Made by a program: the position numbers and the translations under genes
Notes under the pieces: generated by a model
What the model saw: the letters and a program-made list of their open reading frames with translations, nothing else
Databases searched by the model: none
Told to the model about the DNA's origin: nothing
Shown: one piece after another, positions 8,377 through 22,760 of the stretch
Position numbering within the stretch: position 1 is the stretch's first letter
How the letters are laid out: every line of letters starts with the position of its first letter
Source of the DNA: an uncultured bacterium
Lineage (GTDB): Bacteria; Verrucomicrobiota; Kiritimatiellia; PWTM01
Direction of reading: 5' to 3'
DNA: 32,341 nt
NCBI GenBank assembly: GCA_900661335.1
Contig: CAACVY010000030.1
Span: forward strand, 1 to 32,341

Positions 8377-9708
8377 TTAAACTTTCCACGGAGCGCGGTA
8401 ATCGCGCGTAAGCCACGCGGGGTTGCCCGTGCCGCCGGCGAAGGTGAGTTTTTCAGGATCCCAGCGAATCACCTGCCGGTGATAGTACGCCAGGTTCATC
8501 AGGTGGCAACAGATTACGCTGCGGCCGCCGACGGTTTCCGACGTGATGGGTTTGCCCCGATCCTTCATGTGCGTGAGGAAATCATCGTAATGGGATTTGC
8601 TTTCATACAGTCGCACCTTCGCGTTGGCGAGGAATTGCTTTTCCGCCCTTGCCACTTCCGCTGCGCAGGAGGTTTTTTCTCGGTTCGAGGAGGCGACCAC
8701 CTCGCCGCGCACAATGAGCTCGAATTTGCCTCGGTTGACTTTCACCTCGCCGTCCGAGCCGAAGAAGTGCACGCCAAATCCATCCTTGTGGATCACCTGC
8801 ACGCCGTTTGCGTAGACAAGCGTGGCGCCGCGCTTGGCCTTGGGATCTTGCGGCGGACGCACTTCCACTGGGCCGCTGTCATCCATGCCCAGCCCCCACT
8901 GCGCGATGTCCAGGTGATGGGCACCCCAGTCGGTCACCATCCCGCCGCCGTACTCCATGTAGTTGCGCCAATGAGGGAAGTGGTCGTGGACCCCTCGCGG
9001 GCTGAGGACGGAATTATAGGGCCGCATCGGCGCCGGCCCTAGCCACATGTTCCAGTCTAATCCGGGCTCCTCTGGCTCGGCCGGCAGGTCGCACGGGCGC
9101 CCCGGATCGCCGAAGCTGCACTCGACTCGCTCGATCTTGCCAATCACGCCATTGCGCACCAGCTCGCATGCAATGCGGAACTCTTTCATCGAACGTTGCA
9201 TCGAACCCGTCTGGAGCACGCGGCCGTACTTGGGAACGGCCTTCATGACCTCGATGGCCTCGTGGATGTTGTGCGTGAGAGGCTTTTCGCAGTAGACGTC
9301 TTTGCCAGACTTTAGGGCCTCGAGGGTGATGATGGCGTGCCAATGATCGGGCGTGGCGATGCACACCGCGTCGATGTCCTTGCGCGCGAGCAGCTCGCGG
9401 AAATCGTTGTAGGCGTCCACGCTGGGCGCGCCGCGATCGGGATGTTCCTCGTAGAATTTTTTCGCTTGCTGGAGCGCGTGGTTGCGGCGGTTGGTGTCCA
9501 CCTCACACACCGCCAACACCTGCACGCGCCAAAGAAACTGGCTCATGAGGAAGCGGTTCTGTTTGCCCATCCCGATGAATCCCATCGTGATGCGGTCGTT
9601 CGGTTTGGTCTCTGCCGACCAAATATGCGATGGAAGCAAGAACGGCGCCGAGGCCGCCGCTGCGCTGCGCAAAAAGTTCCGCCGAGTCGTTTGCCATCGT
9701 GTGTGCAT
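8377..9708 (-). CDS. Tat-exported Gfo/Idh/MocA family oxidoreductase
   Basis: 443 aa. The N-terminus has a twin-arginine signal, TTRRNFLRSAAAASAPFLLP, so the folded protein with cofactor is expected to be exported. The Rossmann part begins RITMGFIGMGKQNRF and includes AVCEVDTN and the family motif CEKPLTHN. The C-terminal half has VTDWGAHHLDIAQWGLGMD, typical of the large Planctomycetes/Verrucomicrobiota paralogue group. The family performs NAD(P)-dependent oxidation or epimerisation of sugars and inositols. In this exported group the substrate is usually unknown and is probably a polysaccharide-derived sugar. The start at 9708 has GGAG about 8 nt upstream. It is divergent from the epimerase gene. 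Confidence 0.93.
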   Translation of the reverse strand: MHTRWQTTRRNFLRSAAAASAPFLLPSHIWSAETKPNDRITMGFIGMGKQNRFLMSQFLWRVQVLAVCEVDTNRRNHALQQAKKFYEEHPDRGAPSVDAYNDFRELLARKDIDAVCIATPDHWHAIITLEALKSGKDVYCEKPLTHNIHEAIEVMKAVPKYGRVLQTGSMQRSMKEFRIACELVRNGVIGKIERVECSFGDPGRPCDLPAEPEEPGLDWNMWLGPAPMRPYNSVLSPRGVHDHFPHWRNYMEYGGGMVTDWGAHHLDIAQWGLGMDDSGPVEVRPPQDPKAKRGATLVYANGVQVIHKDGFGVHFFGSDGEVKVNRGKFELIVRGEVVASSNREKTSCAAEVARAEKQFLANAKVRLYESKSHYDDFLTHMKDRGKPITSETVGGRSVICCHLMNLAYYHRQVIRWDPEKLTFAGGTGNPAWLTRDYRAPWKV

Positions 9709-9737
9709 GAACGCTGCTCCTTGTCTACGACTTTAAC

Positions 9738-9766
9738 ATGCTAAATCCGCCTTCTACTTGTGTCAA
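9738..9766 (-). promoter_or_regulatory. Promoter of the Gfo/Idh/MocA oxidoreductase gene
   Basis: On the minus strand, a perfect TTGACA (9761-9766), a 17-bp spacer and TAGCAT (9738-9743). This gives a leader of roughly 25 nt before the ATG at 9708. Confidence 0.6.
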
Positions 9767-9859
9767 CCGGTACCGCCGTGTTCGGGTGATCACGCGGACC
9801 TCCACCACCCGCACGCTCCGCCTTTGCTGGAGTCCCCAGGGATCCTGCACGCTCCGGCC

Positions 9860-9904
9860 TCCAAGCGTTGGATCTCGAACGGCCAGTTGTGTCCAAAACT
9901 TGGA
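9860..9904. promoter_or_regulatory. Pair of identical palindromes TCCAA-N3-TTGGA in a divergent promoter region
   Basis: TCCAA-gcg-TTGGA (9860-9872) and TCCAA-aac-TTGGA (9892-9904) have perfect 5-bp arms and the same 3-bp gap. The second has one more matching pair (GTCCAA/TTGGAC). Their centres are 32 bp apart, about three helical turns, placing them on the same face of DNA. They lie between the divergent oxidoreductase and epimerase genes, so binding by a dimeric regulator is plausible. No regulator gene is adjacent. The rest of the gap 9709-10011 shows no gene. Confidence 0.45.
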
Positions 9905-10011
9905 CGGTGTGCGCACGCCGGGGGCATTCGCGCTCTGTGCGGGGCGCATGGGCGGCAGGAATTAGGTCGCGCCGGCCGGACTTCTCAGCTAGGCTAGAGC
10001 GCGCTTGTGAC

Positions 10012-10964
10012 ATGACGGAGAATTCCCAGCGATATTTGGTGACTGGCGGGTGTGGGTTCATCGGCTCGCACATCGTAGAGGCGCTGGTGCTCGAGGGACA
10101 CCGGGTGCGGGTGCTGGATAATCTCTCGTCTGGCTCGTTGTCGAACTTGAGTCACATCCGCGGCCCGGTGGAGATCGTGATTGGCGACATTCGCGACGCG
10201 GAACAAGTGCAGGCCGTGATGGACGGCATGTGGGGAGTGTTCCATGAGGCGGCGTTGGTGTCGGTGCCGGACTCCATCGAGCGACCGGTGGAGAACTGCG
10301 CGATCAACGTGATGGGCACGCTGAACGTGCTCGAAGCGGCGCGGCGAGCAGGCGTTCGACGCGTGGTCCTGGCCAGCAGCGCGGCGGTGTATGGTTTGGA
10401 TCCCACCTTGCCGAAGCGCGAGAACATGGAGCCGACTCCGATTTCGCCGTACGCGCTCGCAAAGCTTACGAATGAATGGATGGCGCGGGTTCATTCGCTC
10501 CTGTATGGGCTCGAAACAGTGTCGCTTCGATACTTCAACGTGTACGGCCCACGTCAGAACCCCTCGTCCATGTACTCTGGCGTGGTGTCGCGATTCGTGG
10601 AAGCGCTGCGATGCGGGCAGCCTCCAGTGATTTTCGGCGATGGTCTTCAAACGCGGGACTTCGTGTACGTCGCCGACGTGGTCGCCGCCAACCTCGCGGC
10701 TATGACCAGCGAGCGGGTCGGGCGCGGGGAAGTGATCAACGTCGGCACAGGCCGCGCGACGAGCGTATTGGAAGCGTTGCAACAACTACAACAACTGGCA
10801 GGGGTTACCACACCACCTCGCTTCGAGCCGGCGCGCGCCGGCGACGTGCGCCATTCTGTGGCGGACATTTCGCGCGCACGCCAGTGGCTCGGATATGAGC
10901 CGCGGTGGAGCTTGGAGGACGGGTTGCGAGAGCTTTGGAATCGCACGAACATGGAGTCGAAACC

Positions 10965-10968
<4 letters not shown>
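10012..10968 (+). CDS. NAD-dependent nucleotide-sugar epimerase/dehydratase (extended SDR)
   Basis: 318 aa. Extended short-chain dehydrogenase fold: NAD-binding TGGCGFIGSH (11-20), an acidic residue after strand 2 (VLDNLSSG), LASSAAVYG and the catalytic Tyr147-x3-Lys151 (YALAK). SLRYFNVYGPRQNP and GDGLQTRDFVYVADVV are typical of GalE/WbpP-like and UDP-glucuronate epimerases. It is expected to interconvert UDP-sugars for surface polysaccharide, but the exact substrate cannot be read out. I chose the ATG at 10012 from the family N-terminus; there is no good Shine-Dalgarno. Its stop overlaps the metG start as ATGA, so the two are probably co-translated although functionally unrelated. Confidence 0.9.
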
Positions 10969-12901
<1,933 letters not shown>

Positions 12902-12905
<4 letters not shown>

Positions 12906-13753
12906 CGGGCCGGCGCGTTGGTCGGATGGGCGGACGGATTCGACGACGTGGCCGGCGGCAGGGAGGGCGACGCGGGCAGAGCGGGCTGCGGTTCGGTTGG
13001 CGCAATCGTGGTGGGACCGCCTGCGGCTTCCGCCGGCGTGGCGGAGGTCGGGCTGGCGGTCGCCGACAGCGTGGCCTCCACCGCGCGACGTGCCGCGCGC
13101 CGTTTTTGTTCCAGCAGTTTGAGCCCCGCCTCCGCCGGGCCCCGCATCGGCCCCTCCGGATTCGCGGCCAGACATGCTTCGTACGCTTCTCGGGCTTCCT
13201 CGTACTTACCCATCTGGTCGAGCGTTCGCGCCCGGCCGAGCATCGCAATCGACGCGACCACAGACGTTTTGTCCCGTGCCAAAAACGCGTCGTAAAGCTT
13301 CAGCGCTTCCGCCAACCGTCCGCGTGCTTCCAAGGCCGTGGCGCGGTTCACATCGGCGACAGGCGCCAGGGGATGGCGCGGCCAGAGTCGGAGAAACTCC
13401 GCGTAACGGCGCTCGGCGTCTTCGAATTGTCCGTTGTGGAACGCTACACGTGCCATCGCTAGGTGCGCAATCGGCGCACTGGGTGTGCGGCGATACTGCT
13501 TCAGAATGGCCTCCAGCTGTTCGATGCGCCCGCTCACCAGCATCCGGCTGGCTGCTTCCATGGTCTGCCGCTGGTGTCGTCGGTAGAGGCCGACTCCGAT
13601 CACGATCAACGCAGCCACCACACCCGCGATCAAGAGTGGACGGCCGTAAGTTCGCAGTAGTTCCTGTAGATCGAGCTGCTGCTCCGCGCTTTCTGCTTCG
13701 TCAGTCGTTCGATCCACCGGCTGGGCCGGTCGGAGTTGGGTTTCCTTCGCCAT
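12902..13753 (-). CDS. Single-pass membrane protein with TPR-like repeats (YfgM/TPR_21-like)
   Basis: 283 aa. A cytoplasmic N-terminus of ~38 residues is followed by a membrane helix (39-57, PLLIAGVVAALIVIGVGLY). TPR-like helical repeats follow (~60-225, e.g. 'AHLAMARVAFHNGQFEDAERRYAEFLRLWP'). The tail (~230-283) is rich in Pro, Ala, Thr and Ser and probably disordered. The topology and size resemble YfgM-type ancillary translocon proteins, but the match is by architecture only. It may equally be a lineage-specific scaffold. Convergent with metG: both TAG stop codons lie in one CTAG palindrome, with no room for a terminator between them. Confidence 0.75.
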
Positions 13754-13997
13754 CGTCGTCGCCTTTTGTCTTGGTCGATGCAGTCCGCGGCATACTGCAC
13801 GGGTCGGGCCGCGAACGCAAGCCGGTTACGGTTCGCCCGACTCAATGGACGAACGGTGCAGAGGGCGGTGCGGCCCGTGCACCTCCGGTTGGAAATGGGC
13901 GGCGCACTCTCTGTCCGGAACCCCTCGGAATTAGACATGACCGACCGGTCGGGGACCCTCCGGGGCTCGGAAGCCCGCCCATCAATACCGTGTGTGT

Positions 13998-14014
13998 GCT
14001 TCCGTAAAGGAAGC
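13998..14014 (-). terminator. Hairpin just after the VIT-VWA reading frame, possible terminator
   Basis: GCTTCC and GGAAGC form a perfect 6-bp stem with a 5-nt loop, starting five bases after the TAA of the VIT-VWA pseudogene. No T-run follows, so intrinsic termination is doubtful. Confidence 0.3.
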
Positions 14015-14018
14015 TCTC

Positions 14019-16221
14019 TTAGTCGTGACCGTGAATGCGGTAGGCTTTCCCGTCCACGACCAATACCATATTCCATCCCGCCGCGAGATACTGGCCGATC
14101 CCAGGATGGCGATCGAGCAGCGCAACGTACTCTTCGCTCCAACGACGGACGTCCACGATCTGTGCGCGCATGGACTCGTCGAACATCGTGGCGTAGGAAA
14201 AAGCGTCCTTGCGTCGGATGAACACCTTGTCTGCGACACGGCGCAGGCGCTTGACGGAGTGATCGACCCCGGGCAGTTCGGTCCGGAGTTCCTTTGCGCC
14301 GAAGTCGCGGTCGAATCCGACCGCCAGGGCCTCCGCGTTCGGAGCGATCGCCGCAGGGCTTGGGGCTTCTTTCGCGAGCGCGAGCCGGTAACTGAGGCCG
14401 ACGCCCCTGGTGCCCGACACCGCGCCACCTTCGAATTCCCTTCGATACCGTTCCAGCTGCTCGGCGGCTTGCGGCGACTGGTCTTCGATCACCAGAAACG
14501 CCGTGTAGGGTGTCAGAATGCCGAACCGGCGACTTAGCGACTCGATTTGGGATTGAAGTTCCGGATTCTTGCCGCGCAACCGTATTTCTTCCAAGAGGAA
14601 CGTCACTTTCTGGTACACCCAAAGTTGCTGGAATGAACCGCGCGTCGCGGTGCCCAGTCCAGTTGACCTCGGCTGTGAAAGTTTGTTTGAGGCCGTGTAC
14701 ACGACCGCGGACCACCACCTTGCGCCGTCCTTCCCCGCGATAACGCCTCAGAACCAGTACGGATTTGTCGGTGAATATGTCCCGGCATGCGGCGGGGATA
14801 TAAGTCGCGCAATTCGACGCCTTCGGCCTCGATGGTCACACCAGTCAATCTCGGGTGGGAGATGGTTTGGAAGAAGGCTGACAACTTGTGTTCAAGGTTC
14901 TCGTGCTCACCGACGTACTGTTGGGTGCCATGGTGGTCTGCCGCCAGGCGGTCCAGAAGGTATGTATGGACATCGTGGCCGACGCCGACGACGTACAGAC
15001 GTACTCCCCCGGGATTGGCGCGGCGGACGGCCTGGAGAATCTCGTCCGGGTCACTAGTGCCCACAGTGGATTGCCCGTCCGTCAAGAATACGACGATCGC
15101 CAACCGATGGGAGCCCTTGAGTAAAGGTAGAGCAGCGAGGAGCGCGTCATGAATCGCCGTGCCTCCAGCGGCTTCGATCGTAGCCGTGCGGACGCGTGCT
15201 TCGCGCACCGTCTCGGGCGTCGTCGGACGAAGTTCCTTCCACCAAGGCTCCTTGTCGCTGCTGAAGGTCACCACAGCGAACCGGTCCGATGGTTCAAGCC
15301 GATCGAGGCAGAAGGTCAGCGCGTCGCGGGCCTGCCGGATTTTCGTGCCCGAAATTCTGCCCGAACGATCCAGCACGAAAAGGACGTCCTTCGGAATCGT
15401 GCGGCGGGGATCGAGCCGAACTTGCGGCGACAGTGCAAGCAGGAAAAAGCCGTCCTCGTTCTGGGGTTTCCAGGTTACTACGGACACGTCCACTTCGACT
15501 CGGTTGAGTGTTCAGTAGACTTTTAGATCGCGATCGGCGGTCGCTTGGCTCTGCTCAAACCCGGCGACTAGTTCGGTTTCAGGGCGATGATGGATGTCCA
15601 ACGCGTGTGTTGGCGAGTAGAACCATCGGATCGGCGCCTCAGCGCGCAGAGCCACTCGTACTGCAAGCTGGGCGATGCGACCCGAGCCGGGTCTCGCAGA
15701 GCGCAGTGGGTACCAGAACTGTACGGTACCGCCTTCGATGCGAATGCTTTGGTATAAGCGAGCCGAATCTTGACTTTCGATCTTGGCTCGATCGGAAACC
15801 TCCGGGCGCGTAACGTTTGCAAACCCACCCGTTCGAGCAAGGCAGGATCGCGCTGCCGACGGACGATCTCCTCGTAGATGCGCCGGGCTTTGTCCGCCTC
15901 TAACAGTTCGGCCTTGGTTTTCCGTCCGTTGATAGTCAGGGCGAAGTCGCGCGAATGCGTCGGCCTCGATGGGGGAAAAGTACTCGCCTTCGATTCGCTG
16001 GGACCCTAGGTTGAAGAACACGGCTTCGACTTCCACCCGTGCGACGGGACCGCTCACGACAATGTCCGCTCGGTGCAAGCGGGTCTCCATCGGTTCGATC
16101 CGAGGTGGCGGTTCGGGCCGTGGGTGGGTGGTGTACGGGGAATGATCCACCAGGCCAGTGCGATAGTGCCAGTGCCATCCGTCCGCCAGGTTCCGAGTGC
16201 GAGTCGCGTGACGGTCGTCAT
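14019..16221 (-). pseudogene. VIT-VWA (inter-alpha-trypsin inhibitor-like) protein, decayed
   Basis: Pieces in different frames assemble into one exported VIT-VWA protein. The start at 16221 has AGGAG 7 nt upstream and a hydrophobic N-terminus. The VIT domain reads HRADIVVSGPVARVEVEA, then TINGRKTKAELLEADKARRIY, then GGTVQFWYPLRS. The VWA domain reads KDVLFVLDRSG, GGTAIHDALL and FLTDGQSTVG. A helical C-terminus ends at 14019. Frame breaks are needed near 16119-16132 (CCCA repeat), 15948-15954, 15733-15742, 14780-14785 (GG to GGG) and 14624-14628. There is also an in-frame TGA at 15512-15514, before TLNRVEVDVSVVTW. The MIDAS motif, normally DxSxS, reads DRSGR, so metal binding is probably lost as well. 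Such proteins are usually surface adhesion-type proteins. Assembly errors could explain single indels, but not this many together with a degraded active motif. Confidence 0.85.
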
Positions 16222-17086
16222 GTTGCGTCTCCTGCTCGCCGGTGTTCCCCACTCATGACAACACCACAGAGCTGCGGTGTCTTCAGGGCGAGTTTGTGAA
16301 TTGGTTCAAGAGCCCGGCATGCAACGCGGCGGTGGCTTTGCGGCTCATGTATCTGGAACACACGGGAACACGGTCCTCGGCCCTGCCGATGGGCAACTGG
16401 AATCCTGTCGTTCGGTGGCGTCTTCTCCTTCGAAAACCGGCGGCCTCCTAAAACGCATCCGTTGGAACTAAACCGCCCAACGTAGGTGCCAGACACTTTG
16501 GGAAAATGGTCGTAACGTCTTGGGACATAAAGACGTGCAAGGCATTTGAAATGAAAGAATTCAGGCCGAGTGTCGAACCGGAGCCTCGGCGGCTGAGTGC
16601 ACAGGCGCCGGACCTAGCAAGGGGAAATTGACGTCACGCCCTCGGACATTCGGAATCCGCCCAAGTGCTTACAGCTCGGCGTGCGCGTCGCGGTTAATGG
16701 TGTCAAATCGAGGGGGTCCAACTCACGGGCACGTCGTACAACGGAACTTTCTTGAGCGGTCGGCTAAATGAATCACGAGAACGCTAGGTGCAATCGTACT
16801 GCGCTGACGATACAACGGTTGCAAGTTCCGCCCGACGATTTGCCGACAGCGCCGGTAGAGGAGCAGGGGAGTCCTTACGGGACTCGTATTGTCGCGATCG
16901 GGCTCTTCGTCCCTCAGAACTCTCGACGCGCCTTACCGGGTATCCGGTGTCAAGGCTCTTCATCTGGGCCATCGCACGTGATGCTACGTGATCAGTTCAA
17001 GCCACCTCTCTACTCGATAGTTCATGGGGTCCTTTCCCGGCATCGTATACCGGTACGGTTTCGATTGGCCCTTCTCCTGCCCAGAT
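16222..17086. other. Long gene-free region with possible mobile-element scar
   Basis: About 860 bp between the VIT-VWA start and the DUF2851 stop. No ORF here has family motifs. It contains GGTGCCAGACACTTT (16484-16498), which resembles sequences often seen flanking IS200/REP-associated transposases, and a 6-bp hairpin GAGTCC-N5-GGACTC (16869-16885). It probably also holds the VIT-VWA promoter, which I could not place. Confidence 0.4.
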
Positions 17087-18541
17087 TCATGGGCGTGCAG
17101 TGGGAATGCCACGGAGTGGGTTGGGGTCATGCGCCATATGTGCAAATTTGCGCTGCGCTTTCTTCAGCCACGGCACGATAGGGCATTCTTGACAGTTCGT
17201 GCGGTCGACCAAGCAGTACTCGTGGAACAGGTGAAGTAGCCCTTGCCGGCGCAAGGTGCTTCGCCGCAACGAGGGGGGATGGTCGGGCCCGAACAGACGG
17301 TACGCCATTTCCCGCTCGATGCTGTTGGTCACTTCCAGAGGCAGCGCTTCCATCCAGCGTGCGTCGTCGAGTTCGAGACGGCCCTGAGAAATGAGGAAAG
17401 GCACGACGACGTTGACCAAGATCGCGGCCGCGCGATCGGGCCCCAGAACCCGTCGTGCGGCGCCGGCCGCCCAAGGATCCGAGATGAGTAAAGTTTGGAC
17501 GATCTGTTCGATCCAATGCGATGGAGATTCATCGGCGATGCGCAGCCATTCCCATGCGGGCATTGGGGACCGTGTGCACCACACGGCGGCCGCGCGTAAG
17601 CGAAGTTCTGGACGATTGAGCGGTCGGGTGCTATCGAGGTGCCAAGTGCTCCGCGAAAGCGCGCAGGCTTCCCAGCGGGCGCGCATCTTCCACCATAGAT
17701 CCCAGATCCATCGAGGTGGCGCCATCTCGGGTCTGGTTGGGCCGAGCAACCCCGCCACGCCCATGAGTAATGCGTAGGCCCGCTCGGGATCGCCCTCGCA
17801 CTCAGAGTTGAGCGCGGACCATGGCACGCGGCGCGCGAGCCACCGCATGGGCGCCTGGTTGCGTTTGTAGCCCAACGCCGCCATGAACTCTGTATAAACG
17901 GCCTCTTCGACGCCCAGGATCGCGACACGATGCGCCCACTGGGCTGCTCGCGACCGAAGTCGTTCCACCCCTGCTCGGTGGAGAAATTCCTCTTGAGCTG
18001 CCACCGGCCAGTTGCGTACCAGCTCTGCACAAGGTGGGACTTTGGACCGCGCGGCGTACGGGTAGGCCGTCACGTCAATCGCCTCGAACGTGAACCCTGC
18101 CCAAGAGCGGAGCGCCGACCGCATGGGAATCCAAATCGCCCCCGGCACCTCCATCGGGGGGTCGTCGAAGTACGTTACATGGAACCGCACGTTGCTGTAG
18201 GCAGGATCCTCGCGATGCGCGTGTCGAAGCCAGTCCGCGGGGTGAACGTGTACCTCCACGTCGCCGACGATCCGCCGTGGTGGATGCCCGATCCGAACGA
18301 CCGCTCCCAGGAAGTCCGGTCCGGCCTCCAAGTTCCATTGTCCCGGGTGTTCGATCTCCACGGGTTCATTCTGTGCGGTGTGCAGGTTGGGTGGGTGGAA
18401 CATCGGGTCATACCAAACGCATTGCAGGTGGCGTTCGGACGGCACCTCCGTGGTGTGGGCACTCCGAGGTTCGCGCACCCACCACTCTGTCCATTCTGTC
18501 GGTCCTTCTCGGATCGTTACCGTCATTGGCTTAGTCTTCAT
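17087..18541 (-). CDS. DUF2851 family protein
   Basis: 484 aa, full length for DUF2851, a family of unknown function found mainly in Bacteroidota and Verrucomicrobiota. Family hallmarks are VEIEHPGQWNLEAGPDFLGAVVRIG, GDVEVHVHPADWLRHAH and FHVTYFDD in the N-terminal third. The C-terminal CLVDRTNCQECPIVPWL has a Cys pair near a further Cys. The His/Asp/Glu-rich N-terminal part looks like a metal-dependent enzyme core, but this is inference. The ATG at 18541 has GGAGG 7 nt upstream (18549-18553). A 26-codon ORF ends on this start with an ATGA overlap. Neighbours (a dead VIT-VWA gene and a dead R-M island) say nothing about its role. Confidence 0.9.
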   Translation of the reverse strand: MKTKPMTVTIREGPTEWTEWWVREPRSAHTTEVPSERHLQCVWYDPMFHPPNLHTAQNEPVEIEHPGQWNLEAGPDFLGAVVRIGHPPRRIVGDVEVHVHPADWLRHAHREDPAYSNVRFHVTYFDDPPMEVPGAIWIPMRSALRSWAGFTFEAIDVTAYPYAARSKVPPCAELVRNWPVAAQEEFLHRAGVERLRSRAAQWAHRVAILGVEEAVYTEFMAALGYKRNQAPMRWLARRVPWSALNSECEGDPERAYALLMGVAGLLGPTRPEMAPPRWIWDLWWKMRARWEACALSRSTWHLDSTRPLNRPELRLRAAAVWCTRSPMPAWEWLRIADESPSHWIEQIVQTLLISDPWAAGAARRVLGPDRAAAILVNVVVPFLISQGRLELDDARWMEALPLEVTNSIEREMAYRLFGPDHPPSLRRSTLRRQGLLHLFHEYCLVDRTNCQECPIVPWLKKAQRKFAHMAHDPNPLRGIPTARP

Positions 18542-18618
18542 TTCATGTCCTCCGAACTGTGGGCGACGCCCACGTCCAGAGATAGAAAGAATTCATCCCG
18601 CGTTTTTTCCGCGCTCAT
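18538..18618 (-). CDS. Possible 26-aa leader ORF coupled to the DUF2851 gene
   Basis: An ATG at 18618 opens a 26-codon frame (MSAEKTRDEFFLSLDVGV...SSEDMK) whose TGA overlaps the DUF2851 start as ATGA. The GGAGG serving the DUF2851 start lies inside it. It has no convincing ribosome-binding site of its own and resembles no known protein. It may be a leader peptide or chance. Confidence 0.2.
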   Translation of the reverse strand: MSAEKTRDEFFLSLDVGVAHSSEDMK

Positions 18619-18819
18619 GGTCAAAGTTTTTCGCGGCTGGTTCATGGGGGTCGCTACAGCTCGCCACAGGGAAGGCCGGCCGCAGATGGTATAAGGACGC
18701 CGGCGTCGCTGTGGTGCAAACCGAGAGACACAAGGGGCAGGACGCGGCTGATACGGCTTAGCGGGTGCAAAGAGAAAAGCCGGCTTGTGCCCCAGGTATG
18801 TCCCGAACGTGCGGCTGAA

Positions 18820-22008
<3,189 letters not shown>

Positions 22009-22012
<4 letters not shown>

Positions 22013-22638
22013 GCCTGGCTCCTCCGGTCTCGCCGCGTCCGATACAACCGCTCGGTAAACCCGCCTTCATTTTCAAAGGCAGCGGCCTGCGCCGTAAGTT
22101 GGCGGTCCAGCAGCGCCACGGCCACACCGATCAGAACGAGGGCCGCATTCGCCGAGATTTCTGCATAAATGGACTCAATGGACCGGCTGGATGGTCCATA
22201 CTGTCCATTCAGTCCCTTGCCCCTTGCCGTCTCTTTCACCCAGGCCGCCACCTCATCGGCGTTGGCGCAGCGCTTCGCCACCAGGGCTTTGCGGCGCGGG
22301 TCGTTGGGCGTCCAGAGCTTGAGGCCGCGTTGTCTCAAAAAATCCTCATAGTCCCGCTGCAACTCGACGAGACTTGCCCTTGCTACATTGGTCAATTTCA
22401 TTTCCATTTTCTTGGACGTGCCGCTCGCCACGCTTCCTTCGGCGATGTTTTGCACGCCTGAGCGCGCCGCTTGGACCATCTGATCATGCGTTCGGCTCTT
22501 GTGGTCAATGTACCGATCGCAAAACCGCACCGTCACGTCGTAAATCAGTTGTGCGATCTGGAACGTCTTCAGCTTCCGGAAGCCCCCATGCTTCGGGATC
22601 AGCGGCTGCCCCCGTCCATTCTGAACATTCATACTCAC
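22009..22638 (-). CDS. Four-helix-bundle protein with suffix domain, R-M associated
   Basis: 209 aa. The first ~115 residues match the S23/four-helix-bundle family ([48 protein letters not shown]). The rest matches the C-terminal 'suffix' domain found in copies encoded within type I R-M loci ([55 protein letters not shown]). The function is unknown; such proteins may aid assembly or be structural passengers. A short repeat-rich linker (22168-22220) separates the two parts. The GTG at 22638 overlaps the stop of the hsdS remnant; an ATG at 22632 is an equally good start. The frame is intact although hsdR downstream is broken. It overlaps hsdR by ATGA. Confidence 0.85.
22168..22220. repeat. Degenerate 9-bp (GTCCA) repeats in inverted arrangement
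   Basis: On the plus strand, ATGGACTCA ATGGACCGG is followed by GGTCCATACT GTCCATTCA GTCCC. Nine-base units face each other, so GGAC...GGACC can pair with GGTCC...GTCC. The array lies in the linker of the four-helix-bundle gene. Related GTCCACTCC/GTCCATCCA units occur at the start of hsdR (about 21973-21990). Confidence 0.45.
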
Positions 22639-22735
22639 CCCAGCCCTCTCTTATCCAAAAACCGATCCGCCTCGTTCACGCGCATTTTACCAGAATTCAG
22701 CGTGGGCAGCAGTGTCGCGCAGGGCGGCAAATCCA
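22635..22735 (-). pseudogene. hsdS: 3' remnant of a second hsdS gene
   Basis: On the minus strand the sequence encodes [25 protein letters not shown] and a TGA stop. This is clearly the HsdS C-terminus: compare LLPKLISGKIRVKDAERFLKERGL at the end of the other hsdS in this window. Just upstream, CTGCGCGAC matches 'LRD' but is out of frame with the rest by a small deletion. Homology ends at about 22730, some 30 bp before the stop of the AAA_13 gene. The stop overlaps the four-helix-bundle GTG start, which preserves the ancestral hsdS/4HB junction. Confidence 0.8.
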
Positions 22736-22760
22736 CCACTGAATTCAGTAAAGCGATTTT

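Noticed and set aside
15512-15514. In-frame TGA in the VIT-VWA frame as selenocysteine or recoded codon
   Set aside because: TGA is used as an ordinary stop by cbiM, cbiQ, hsdS and others here. No selenocysteine insertion hairpin or catalytic role is apparent, and the gene has further frame breaks.
16080-16100. GGTTCGATCC as a tRNA T-arm
   Set aside because: No acceptor, D-arm or anticodon stem could be built around it, and it lies within VIT coding sequence.
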